From: Sedimentisphaerales bacterium
GTDB taxonomy: Bacteria; Planctomycetota; Phycisphaerae; Sedimentisphaerales; SG8-4
DNA: 15,003 nt
NCBI GenBank assembly: GCA_016932895.1
Contig: JAFGCA010000452.1
Span: 1-15,003 of the forward strand
Direction: 5' to 3'
The position numbers were made by a program, and so were the translations under genes. The notes under the pieces are model-generated. The model was given only the letters and a program-made list of their open reading frames with translations. It searched no databases and was not told the origin of the DNA. Below, piece by piece: positions 1-5,540 of this stretch. How positions within the stretch are numbered: position 1 is the stretch's first letter; every line of letters starts with the position of its first letter.

Positions 1-834
1 CGGATGAATCGCACCGGCGGCCAGGACCTTGTAGGCGATCCAGGGCTTGTTCACCTTCTCCATGAACGCGACGGTCTTTTCCGGATCCTTGTCCCAGTAA
101 TTGTCGACGCCGTAGTTGTCGATCACGTCCTTATGCTGGTCCGGCTGCCGCTTGGACCAGTAGGCGGTGCTGTGGTGCGTTTTCATGTAGAAATCGACGG
201 GCAGGCCCGCCTCTTCACAAGCCACGACGGTCCGCAGGTTATGGCCGCCGACACCGCCAGGCACGCCGTTGCTACGAATGAAATCGACCAGCTTGCCGAT
301 CTCGTCGACCTTCCCGGCCCGCGCCCACTCGTCCCCGAGGTTGCCGATCAGGTAGGCGCCGGACGCTCCGGCGTCGAGCGCCTTCTGGACGTCGCCCGTC
401 AGGTCGTCCGCAGAGGCGTTGCACTGGGCCAGCCACTGAATCTTGCCGCCCCGCTCGTTCCAGTATCTCTTGAGCACGTCGAGGGACGGCGTACCGGCAT
501 TGATCGTGTTGATGCCGTTCTCCTCGCAAATCTCCAACGTCTCGAAGATCTTCTCATCGGTGAAATAATGCTTCAGCAGGGACGAGACGTAGGTCAGGTC
601 CCGGCTGTGGGCGTAACCGCCGATGAGATTGCCCCCGCAAATGACCCGGCTGATCGTCAGGTCGCCGATTTTGCCGGCCGGCAGACCTTCCACCCCCGCT
701 GCTCGCGGCCTACCGGGGGGCTGCTTCGTCGCCGCCAGCAGCGCCTGCTCCTCGCGACTCAAACCCGCCGCCAACGCCGCCGAGCCGACCAGAGAACTCT
801 TCAAGAAATCACGCCGATCCAGGTTCTCTGCCAT
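1..834 (-). CDS. Tat-exported TIM-barrel (aldo/keto reductase-like) protein, 3' end cut by window edge
   Basis: The frame is open from an ATG at 834-832 to the window edge, giving 278 residues with the C-terminus missing. The N-terminus reads MAENLDRRDFLKSS followed by an Ala/Gly-rich stretch, a twin-arginine signal, so export across the inner membrane is expected. After the signal comes 'KIGDLTISRVICGGNLIGGY' and later 'CEENGINTINA', which resemble the first strand and the 'A.e.GiN.fDtA' strand of aldo/keto reductase-type TIM barrels. The usual catalytic Asp-Tyr pair of that second motif is not seen (NAGTPS instead of DTA..Y), so oxidoreductase activity is doubtful. A purine-rich ribosome site (GGAAAGG) lies about 5 nt before the ATG. 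A strong promoter sits about 60 nt upstream. A sugar-isomerase-like or other TIM-barrel role is possible. The gene call is firm and the function is weak. Confidence 0.8.
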   Translation of the reverse strand, partial: MAENLDRRDFLKSSLVGSAALAAGLSREEQALLAATKQPPGRPRAAGVEGLPAGKIGDLTISRVICGGNLIGGYAHSRDLTYVSSLLKHYFTDEKIFETLEICEENGINTINAGTPSLDVLKRYWNERGGKIQWLAQCNASADDLTGDVQKALDAGASGAYLIGNLGDEWARAGKVDEIGKLVDFIRSNGVPGGVGGHNLRTVVACEEAGLPVDFYMKTHHSTAYWSKRQPDQHKDVIDNYGVDNYWDKDPEKTVAFMEKVNKPWIAYKVLAAGAIHP

Positions 835-893
835 CTCTACCTTTCCAGCATAAGAGATTCACCACCTGCGGGGACCGCCCCGGCAAAGACCCC

Positions 894-923
894 ATCTTAC
901 CACAGAAAGGACTGTGGTGTCAA
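894..923 (-). promoter_or_regulatory. sigma70-type promoter with dyad in the spacer
   Basis: On the minus strand TTGACA (918-923) is followed by an 18-nt spacer and TAAGAT (894-899). It is correctly placed for the Tat protein gene starting at 834, with a leader of roughly 50 nt. The spacer is itself a dyad, CCACAG-6 nt-CTGTGG (900-917), which could be an operator for a dimeric repressor. Confidence 0.65.
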
Positions 924-962
924 AAGCCGCCCAAACGAAACAAGACCCGAAAGCTCCCGGCG

Positions 963-1832
963 CTATCCCTCCGCCGCAATCGGCTCGTCTTGCCGTTTGT
1001 CACCTCTACGGGCCGGCGAAGATTGGGTTCGTTTCGCACAATCGCCCTCTCGGCCCGTACTCCCACCGCCGCAGGCCCATGGGCCCCACTCTCGTGACGC
1101 CGGAGCGCCCGGTCCCGCCTCCGCCGATTGGCTTCGTTCTGCGTCCCCGCCCACGTGCTCGCGACAGGCGGCTCCCGCAGCTTCGCCCGCCATGGGCTTC
1201 GTTTCGCCCGACCCTTCCGAGCCGCCGGCGCTGCCGCCCCCTGCCGCCGCCTGATCCGTCGCATTCGCAGGCTGGGGCTTGCCCCACCGCTCGTTGGCCC
1301 ACCGCGGCTTCTCCGCTCCCGGCTCCAACTCCCGCACGAGGCGCAACCTCTCAAGCTCGTTCATGCTCTTGTACAAACTGTACTCGATCCGCCGCTCGTA
1401 CATCGACAGCCGATCCAGAACCCGCCCATTGGCGAAATCGCGCACCACCGCCCGGCCGAGCAGCGTTTCCTGGAGGCCGTCGGCTTCGGCCGCCCGCGCG
1501 TTCCTCCGGAACGGGTCGGTCGCGACCCTGGCCAACAGCGTATCGAACGCCTCGTTTTGCGCCCGCTCGGCCCGCCGCAGCCGCCACGACAAACTCACCA
1601 CCCGCTCGGCCACCATCGATTCCACCGCCCCGGCCGGCGTCAGCTCGCCCAACAGCTCATCTCGATAAAACTCAAACTCCCCCACGTCCTCCCCCGCAAT
1701 CACCGCCGTCTCGGCACACAACCCGTGCTTGACCGCATTCTGCGAGGCGATGGCCTTGCCCTCATCCGTCCGCGGCCCCGTCGATTTCTGCGCGTTCAAC
1801 CGATTCGCCTGAACCTGTGCTTGCGTAGCCAT
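963..1832 (-). CDS. conserved hypothetical protein with repeat-derived C-terminal tail
   Basis: The ORF has 289 residues and starts with ATG at 1832-1830. GGAGGG (1839-1844) lies 6 nt upstream, which fixes the start. The N-terminus (ANRLNAQKSTGPRT, then SQNAVKHGL) is a signature I recognise from a family of uncharacterised proteins frequent in planctomycetes and some acidobacteria, often present in several copies per genome. The middle (residues about 50-155) is predicted mostly helical and charged, with no signal peptide or membrane segment. From about residue 175 the protein becomes Gly/Ala/Arg-rich and low in complexity. Its coding DNA there holds four degenerate copies of one short repeat, read in different frames. 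No catalytic motif is visible and the function is unknown. The tail may be non-conserved filler from repeat insertion near the 3' end. The gene call is good and its true ancestral stop is uncertain. Confidence 0.8.
   Translation of the reverse strand: MATQAQVQANRLNAQKSTGPRTDEGKAIASQNAVKHGLCAETAVIAGEDVGEFEFYRDELLGELTPAGAVESMVAERVVSLSWRLRRAERAQNEAFDTLLARVATDPFRRNARAAEADGLQETLLGRAVVRDFANGRVLDRLSMYERRIEYSLYKSMNELERLRLVRELEPGAEKPRWANERWGKPQPANATDQAAAGGGSAGGSEGSGETKPMAGEAAGAACREHVGGDAERSQSAEAGPGAPASREWGPWACGGGSTGREGDCAKRTQSSPARRGDKRQDEPIAAEG
977..1207 (-). repeat. four degenerate copies of a dispersed ~17-nt repeat
   Basis: On the minus strand the unit is close to GCGAAACGAACCCAATC. Copies lie at about 1191-1207 (GAAACGAAGCCCATG), 1126-1141 (CAGAACGAAGCCAATC), 1021-1037 (GCGAAACGAACCCAATC) and 977-994 (GCAAGACGAGCCGATTG). 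Spacing is irregular. Read in one of the three frames each encodes a peptide like TNPI, TKPI, TKPM or DEPI followed by Gly/Ala residues, but the host gene uses different frames for different copies. The repetition is therefore at the DNA level. Confidence 0.6.
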
Positions 1833-1850
1833 AACTGGCCCTCCGAATTT

Positions 1851-1902
1851 GGTATGTACTATTTACAATTTAGTATTGAGTTGTATCACCAAAGTACATA
1901 CC
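1851..1902. repeat. 10-bp perfect inverted repeat in the leader of the hypothetical gene
   Basis: GGTATGTACT at 1851-1860 is matched by AGTACATACC at 1893-1902, separated by 32 nt of AT-rich sequence. Flanking bases extend the match with one mismatch. It lies 19 nt before the ATG at 1832 and overlaps a candidate -10 element, so it could be a looping operator or an RNA hairpin in the leader. Confidence 0.6.
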
Positions 1903-1924
1903 GAAGATTTCGCCGTCAAGTCAA
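1895..1924 (-). promoter_or_regulatory. candidate promoter for the conserved hypothetical gene
   Basis: On the minus strand TTGACT (1919-1924), an 18-nt spacer and TATGTA (1895-1900) precede the gene starting at 1832. The -10 element falls inside the distal arm of the inverted repeat 1851-1902. The surrounding DNA is much more AT-rich than the genes. Assignment is by motif only. Confidence 0.4.
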
Positions 1925-1955
1925 ATATTTGGTTTTTTTGTAACTTAGTAAATGC

Positions 1956-1995
1956 GTAGATGGGTAGATGGGTAGAAGAGTGGATGAGTGCTTGC
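1956..1995. repeat. five degenerate octamer repeats (GTAGATGG-type)
   Basis: Consecutive octamers read gtagatgg, gtagatgg, gtagaaga, gtggatga and gtgcttgc. The first two are identical and the rest decay progressively. The last merges into a perfect stem-loop GAGTGC-TTGC-GCACTC (1986-2001). The rest of the gene-free stretch 1925-2259 holds only a candidate promoter, and no convincing short gene was seen on either strand. Confidence 0.55.
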
Positions 1996-2063
1996 GCACT
2001 CTTGTCCTGCGGTGCTCCCCTGCTTCGCTCTTTGCTTCCCGATGCCAATAACCTCCTTTCTTT

Positions 2064-2092
2064 TTGACTTTGTGGTGCATCGCCACTACAGT
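2064..2092 (+). promoter_or_regulatory. candidate promoter for the membrane protein gene, with spacer dyad
   Basis: TTGACT (2064-2069), a 17-nt spacer and TACAGT (2087-2092) lie about 170 nt before the ATG at 2260. The spacer contains the near-perfect dyad GTGGTG-CAT-CGCCAC (2072-2086). It is supported by motif and position only. Confidence 0.4.
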
Positions 2093-2259
2093 ACGAATGT
2101 GCGTTTTGCTGACAGGTACTTGGTGCGACGGAGACATGCGATGGTTTACAAACGCCGGCCGTCCCTCTGAGACTCCGCGTTAGGACGAGGCCCCGCCGGA
2201 GAATGCAGCGGAGCCCTGGCGATTCCGGCCGGCAAACATATGCAGAAGACTGGTGCGCA

Positions 2260-2964
2260 ATGGGAGAGCTGACCGCGGCCAAATACAATAGCTACTGGTT
2301 TCTGTCGTTCGTCGTTCCGGCGGTGATTCTGTTCGCCGCCGCGTACTGGCACAGACGAGGGATCCTCATCGTGGGCGTACTTCTGTCGCTATCTGCGGCG
2401 ATTCCGCTGCGGATCGCGGCCGTTCGCGTGCGGTGGGACAGACAACGGGAGGCAACCGCCTTATTCGAAGGGCACTACGCGTCGTGGGACCACGACCCGG
2501 CTGCGATGGTGGAGGTCGCCTTCATTGCTCCCGTTCAAGCCTTTCTCAGCGCCGGCTTCTGGTCGCTGTACTGGTGGTTTCTCTGGCCCCGGGTGCGGGG
2601 ACGCAGGCGAGAGTCGCTGCCGGCCGATGCAACGTACCCCAGGACCCTCGAAGATGTCGTATTCAGGTGTGCCGAGGTCTGCGTCAAGTGGGCACCGGCC
2701 CTCCTTATCTTGTTCGTCTGGCTCACGTACGCCTCCTGTGTCGCCTGGCAATATCACAATTACGCCACCGACGATCCCATGTCCGACACCGGATCGTCCC
2801 TCTTTCTGGGATTCGTGGTCAGAACCGGATTCATCCTGGCCTCCTGGGCCACCGTGATCATCGCAGGCATCTGGCTCCTGTCTTACGCGTGGTACAGAGC
2901 CACCCGACACCGTGAGATCCCCGAGGCCGACACGCCCTGTGAAGATGGTGACGCAAGCGCATGA
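2260..2964 (+). CDS. unrecognised multi-pass membrane protein
   Basis: I do not recognise this 234-residue protein. Hydrophobic segments suited to spanning the membrane are at about residues 12-30, 34-56, 84-109 (Trp/Phe-rich, ending WWFLWP), 143-163 and 181-211; the last is long enough for one or two passes. A basic loop (RVRGRRR) follows the third segment, suggesting that side is cytoplasmic. The C-terminus is acidic and soluble. The ATG at 2260 is preferred because the protein then begins just before the first membrane segment. An in-frame ATG at 2203 would add 19 residues and has GGAGA immediately beside it, too close for a normal ribosome site. Neither start has an ideal Shine-Dalgarno sequence. 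It is followed on the same strand, after 177 nt, by another unknown gene with its own promoter. Confidence 0.65.
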   Translation: MGELTAAKYNSYWFLSFVVPAVILFAAAYWHRRGILIVGVLLSLSAAIPLRIAAVRVRWDRQREATALFEGHYASWDHDPAAMVEVAFIAPVQAFLSAGFWSLYWWFLWPRVRGRRRESLPADATYPRTLEDVVFRCAEVCVKWAPALLILFVWLTYASCVAWQYHNYATDDPMSDTGSSLFLGFVVRTGFILASWATVIIAGIWLLSYAWYRATRHREIPEADTPCEDGDASA

Positions 2965-3055
2965 CATTGGGCCTCCCCCGTGAATCCTCCTCGCGTCAGA
3001 AGATGGCTGCGGGAAAACTGCTCAGACTCCGGACCCCGGCGATTCACCACGGGAC

Positions 3056-3084
3056 TTGACAAAGGCAAGGGGTATTTCGACAAT
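3056..3084 (+). promoter_or_regulatory. promoter for the small acidic protein gene
   Basis: TTGACA (3056-3061), a 17-nt spacer and GACAAT (3079-3084) lie about 50-60 nt before the ATG at 3142. The -35 is consensus and the -10 matches at four of six positions. This suggests the gene is transcribed independently of the upstream membrane protein. Confidence 0.5.
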
Positions 3085-3141
3085 TTCGCATGCAGGGCGA
3101 CGCAGGGAGAACGGCGCAATCGTACGTTGGGAGTGAAGATT

Positions 3142-3591
3142 ATGGTTCGATTCTGCAACCTGAGAGACTATTTGCAGGGAGTCAGCGAGGAGTATCCTCA
3201 TTATCTCGTCGGCAGAGCGTCCGAGGACGCCCGGGAGATCGTTCCGTCGTGGATCGTCGACGTCTACCGAAACCGTGGGGACGTCATACTGCGGTACTCG
3301 GAACAGGGTACCCAGGAGAGAGGCAAGGCCATGAGTGTCGAGCAGTTTCATCGATCCGTCCTGTCGCTGTCGGCGAAGGAGAATGAAGAGACCCAGGATG
3401 AAGATGTGGCGACGTGCATTGAACGGCTTTGTCAGTCGATCACGTCACCCCTGGCCTGGGATGACGACAGCGTCGAGTTGAGCTCGTGGGGGCCGGAAAG
3501 CTCGTTTCGTGCCGACATCCCGGTTTGCGGGGCACACCTGATTCACGACAAAGAGGTCCTGGCCTTCCTGGAACCCGGACAAACGTCATGA
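3142..3591 (+). CDS. unrecognised small acidic cytoplasmic protein
   Basis: The protein has 149 residues and begins MVRFCNLRDYLQGV. The ATG at 3142 is chosen because GGGAG sits 8 nt upstream and a promoter lies just before it. The frame stays open back to a GTG at 2980, but that region overlaps the promoter and looks non-coding. No signal peptide or membrane segment is visible. The central part is rich in Glu/Asp (residues about 79-88) and the C-terminal part in Ser/Asp. No catalytic motif or known domain is recognised. It faces a convergent minus-strand gene, leaving 122 nt between the two stop codons in which I see no clear terminator. Confidence 0.6.
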   Translation: MVRFCNLRDYLQGVSEEYPHYLVGRASEDAREIVPSWIVDVYRNRGDVILRYSEQGTQERGKAMSVEQFHRSVLSLSAKENEETQDEDVATCIERLCQSITSPLAWDDDSVELSSWGPESSFRADIPVCGAHLIHDKEVLAFLEPGQTS

Positions 3592-3713
3592 CCGGAACGA
3601 CCCCTGAAGTTGCCTCAGCCTCCGCTCCACCCGTCAGCACGGCGACGGCCATCGCCAATGCCAAACATCACAGCCCGCCCCCCTTTTCCCTCCAGATCTC
3701 TCGCGCAGGCCAT

Positions 3714-4427
3714 TCAGGGATAGACGTTCCAGACTTCGACGATGCGCCAGACTTTGCCTTTCCTGCCCATCGCTCCGGAGATGGACCAACCCTCACGACA
3801 GGCGTCACTGATGTCCCGGGACACAGAAACGACCATCCCCTCATCTCCTGTTAGAGCGGACAGATGCAGCTTGCCCGCCTCCACCTTGTCGATAGTGAAG
3901 TAGCCTTCGATCACATCATCACAGTCAGCGGCAGTGCCGCTCTCATAATCGTAAAGCTTCCGGGCGACTTCCTCCACAGCAGGCAATTCCTTCGCAGCGG
4001 TGGCGCCACGATGGGCAACTTCAGCGGCGCTTTCCGCCTCCACGTACCCCTTCTCCTCGAGCCATTTGCCGAGTTTCTTCATCACAGTGCCAGCCGCCCG
4101 CATCAAATCCTTGCCGCACATCACCTTGCGGACCATGAAGTAGTCCAGGAACTCGCCCACGTTGTCGGGAATCTTCTCCGGGCCGAATATCTGGCAGAAT
4201 TCGCGATGCTCGTCACCGGTGGCATTGTAGAGCCGGTCGAAGAGCGCTTCCTCCTGCTCACCAAGGTCTTGATAACCGTAGCCATCCAGAAAGGACTGAA
4301 ACAAACTGACGATGCTCTCATACTTGCACATGGTGGAAGGCTTCAGGCGTTTTCCCTGCTCCTCAAGAAACTCCCGAAGCACCACCTCGATAGTCTTTTC
4401 TGCTGGTTTCGCAGTATCGTTGCTCAT
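3714..4427 (-). CDS. protein with integrase-like core-binding domain, no recombinase catalytic domain
   Basis: The protein has 237 residues. Residues about 12-130 (TIEVVLREFLEEQGKRLKPS, then CKYESIVSLFQSFLDGYG) look like the helical SAM-like core-binding domain found at the N-terminus of phage-type tyrosine recombinases. Instead of the catalytic domain with its Arg...His-x-x-Arg...Tyr residues, the C-terminal part (about 172-237) is short and predicted beta-rich, beginning DVIEGYFTIDKVEAGKL and ending VWRIVEVWNVYP. Similar stand-alone proteins are known to me as uncharacterised proteins in environmental bacteria and methanogens. Recombinase activity is therefore unlikely, and DNA binding or a structural role is inferred. 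The ATG at 4427 has GGAGAGG about 7 nt upstream, and a near-consensus promoter lies about 85 nt upstream. It is a single-gene unit converging on the plus-strand gene ending at 3591. Confidence 0.75.
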   Translation of the reverse strand: MSNDTAKPAEKTIEVVLREFLEEQGKRLKPSTMCKYESIVSLFQSFLDGYGYQDLGEQEEALFDRLYNATGDEHREFCQIFGPEKIPDNVGEFLDYFMVRKVMCGKDLMRAAGTVMKKLGKWLEEKGYVEAESAAEVAHRGATAAKELPAVEEVARKLYDYESGTAADCDDVIEGYFTIDKVEAGKLHLSALTGDEGMVVSVSRDISDACREGWSISGAMGRKGKVWRIVEVWNVYP

Positions 4428-4474
4428 TCTACGGCCTCTCCTTCGGCGTGAGCGTCAAACTTGTCCCGGTTGTC

Positions 4475-4491
4475 GCGGGGATTCGACCCGC
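4475..4491 (-). other. tRNA T-arm-like hairpin in the leader of the integrase-like gene
   Basis: On the minus strand GCGGG-TCGAATC-CCCGC forms a 5-bp stem with a 7-nt loop, resembling a tRNA T-arm (normally TTCGAAT in the loop). No acceptor, D or anticodon arms can be built around it, so it is not a tRNA gene. It lies between the promoter and the start codon. It could be chance, an RNA hairpin or a remnant attachment site. Confidence 0.3.
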
Positions 4492-4511
4492 AGCCGGGTA
4501 ACGATGGCTCG

Positions 4512-4540
4512 AAGGTAAACAACGGCCCGCCTGCTGTCAA
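4512..4540 (-). promoter_or_regulatory. sigma70-type promoter for the integrase-like gene
   Basis: On the minus strand TTGACA (4535-4540), a 17-nt spacer and TACCTT (4512-4517) point at the gene starting at 4427, leaving a leader of roughly 75 nt. The -35 is consensus. The -10 keeps the conserved TA...T positions and resembles the TACCCT element at 10441-10446. Confidence 0.6.
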
Positions 4541-4659
4541 CGGTGGCGCCTGTCACACTGGTTCGGGGGCAATTTCTCTCTCGCGGGTGGGGGCCGGCAG
4601 AGTTTCGCTCGTTTTGCGCCGGGTGCCCGGGATCGCGAATTGGCGGTTGGGGATTGGGG

Positions 4660-5277
4660 TCAGGGACTTGGAGGGCTGTCCGGCCGGTTCGGCGCGTCTC
4701 TTTCGGCGTCGGGAGGCAGTGGGCCGTCCCCGGGGTGTCGTCTCCACGGCGGGGGCGAACCGTTCGGGTCGCGAAAGCGGTCGCGTCTGGGGCGGAAGCC
4801 CTCGCCCGGACCACCGGGACCACCAGGACCGCCAGGACCGCCGGGGCCACGCCGCATGCCGCGCTGGAACATTCGCTCCACGCCTTTGAGCATCCCTTCC
4901 CATTGATGCTGTTGCTCGGCCGTAAGGACGTTGCTAACCTCCCCTTTCATCGCCTCAAGCTGCTTTTCGATTTCCGGACGAGCCTTTTCCCTGATTTCAT
5001 CGAGCTTCTTCATACGGGTCTGCAATATGGTTTGAAGCTGTTGCTCCTGCTCGGGAGTTACGCCCAATTCCTCCTTGAAGCGCCCCAAAAGGAACCGGAC
5101 GGCCATATCGGAAGGCATCGATTTGGGCCGCCGCTCGGGCCGAACGGCAATCAACGTTCCCGCCAGGCCCAGGGTAATCCCTGCCAGCAGGATGACCAGA
5201 CCGAAGAACGCCATGCGCCATCGGTGAAGCCGGCGCAGGATCGCCGTCGGGTTTTCATTCGCGTCCGCCTGCTTCAT
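4660..5277 (-). CDS. membrane-anchored Spy/CpxP/ZraP-like periplasmic protein with Gly-Pro-rich tail
   Basis: The 205-residue protein starts at an ATG whose A is the last base of the preceding gene's TGA (TGATG), implying translational coupling. Residues 1-21 are soluble and basic, residues about 22-45 form one membrane segment, and the rest should be periplasmic. Two helical 'LTxxQ'-type motifs, LGVTPEQEQQL (71-81) and VLTAEQQHQWEGM (117-129), with a long charged helix between them, match the pattern of Spy/CpxP and heavy-metal-sensing (Metal_resist-like) proteins. Those family members act as periplasmic chaperones or sensors. Residues 144-160 are a collagen-like GGP repeat and the rest of the tail is Pro/Arg/Asp-rich. 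No obvious metal-ligand cluster of His or Cys is present. In this operon it probably senses the envelope state and passes it to the sigma factor through the membrane proteins. The family assignment is moderately sure and the role is inferred. Confidence 0.75.
   Translation of the reverse strand: MKQADANENPTAILRRLHRWRMAFFGLVILLAGITLGLAGTLIAVRPERRPKSMPSDMAVRFLLGRFKEELGVTPEQEQQLQTILQTRMKKLDEIREKARPEIEKQLEAMKGEVSNVLTAEQQHQWEGMLKGVERMFQRGMRRGPGGPGGPGGPGGPGEGFRPRRDRFRDPNGSPPPWRRHPGDGPLPPDAERDAPNRPDSPPSP
4808..4843. repeat. four tandem 9-nt units encoding Gly-Gly-Pro triplets
   Basis: The units ggaccaccg, ggaccacca, ggaccgcca and ggaccgccg run without gaps inside the tail of the Spy-like gene. Copy number could vary by replication slippage in whole codons without breaking the frame. 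Confidence 0.7.
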
Positions 5278-5540
5278 CACATTACCCATGCAATAGAATC
5301 CACGATTTCCGGAAGCGGCCCGGTCGAGGCGTTGTACAGCATCACGGCAATCGCCGCGGCGGGCACCGCTATCGCGGCCGAACCGGCGGCCAGCCACATC
5401 CACAACCGTTCGGCCACCGTGATCGGCACCGCCTCGCCGCTCGTGAGAATGCTCAGCACGCTCTGCGAGACGTCTACATGCGGCGGTTGCTCGGCTCGCG
5501 CTCGAGCCGCCAGGATTTCAATGCGTTTTTCCCAGTTCAT
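5277..5540 (-). CDS. small single-pass membrane protein, putative regulator of the ECF sigma factor
   Basis: The protein has 87 residues and starts MNWEKRIEILAARARAE. The ATG overlaps the sigma factor's TGA (ATGA, 4-nt overlap), and the stop overlaps the next start. Residues 1-46 are hydrophilic and would be cytoplasmic. Residues about 47-69 are a hydrophobic, Ala-rich membrane segment, and about 18 residues remain outside. Position directly after the sigma gene and this topology fit an anti-sigma factor. The Cys/His zinc motif (HxxxCxxC) of ZAS-type anti-sigma domains is absent and the cytoplasmic part is unusually short. It could be an anti-sigma factor of an unassigned type, or half of a sensor formed with the downstream Spy-like protein. 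The gene call is firm from the overlaps, and the function comes from context. Confidence 0.7.
   Translation of the reverse strand: MNWEKRIEILAARARAEQPPHVDVSQSVLSILTSGEAVPITVAERLWMWLAAGSAAIAVPAAAIAVMLYNASTGPLPEIVDSIAWVM

Noticed and set aside
4..1254. Long plus-strand open frame (416 codons) opposite the Tat protein and the hypothetical gene
   Set aside because: It spans two minus-strand genes with proper signals, is rich in Arg/Pro/Ala as expected for antisense frames of high-GC genes, and has no recognisable domain or ribosome site.
1863..2288. Minus-strand frame of 141 codons in the intergenic stretch
   Set aside because: It translates the octamer repeats and a promoter region, has no ribosome site or domain, and overlaps the start of the plus-strand membrane protein.
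3592..3713. Bidirectional terminator between the convergent genes
   Set aside because: No stem-loop with a T run was found on either strand in this 122-nt gap.
4430..4500. A tRNA gene suggested by the T-arm-like hairpin
   Set aside because: No acceptor, D or anticodon stems can be paired at the required distances and the T-loop is shifted by one base.
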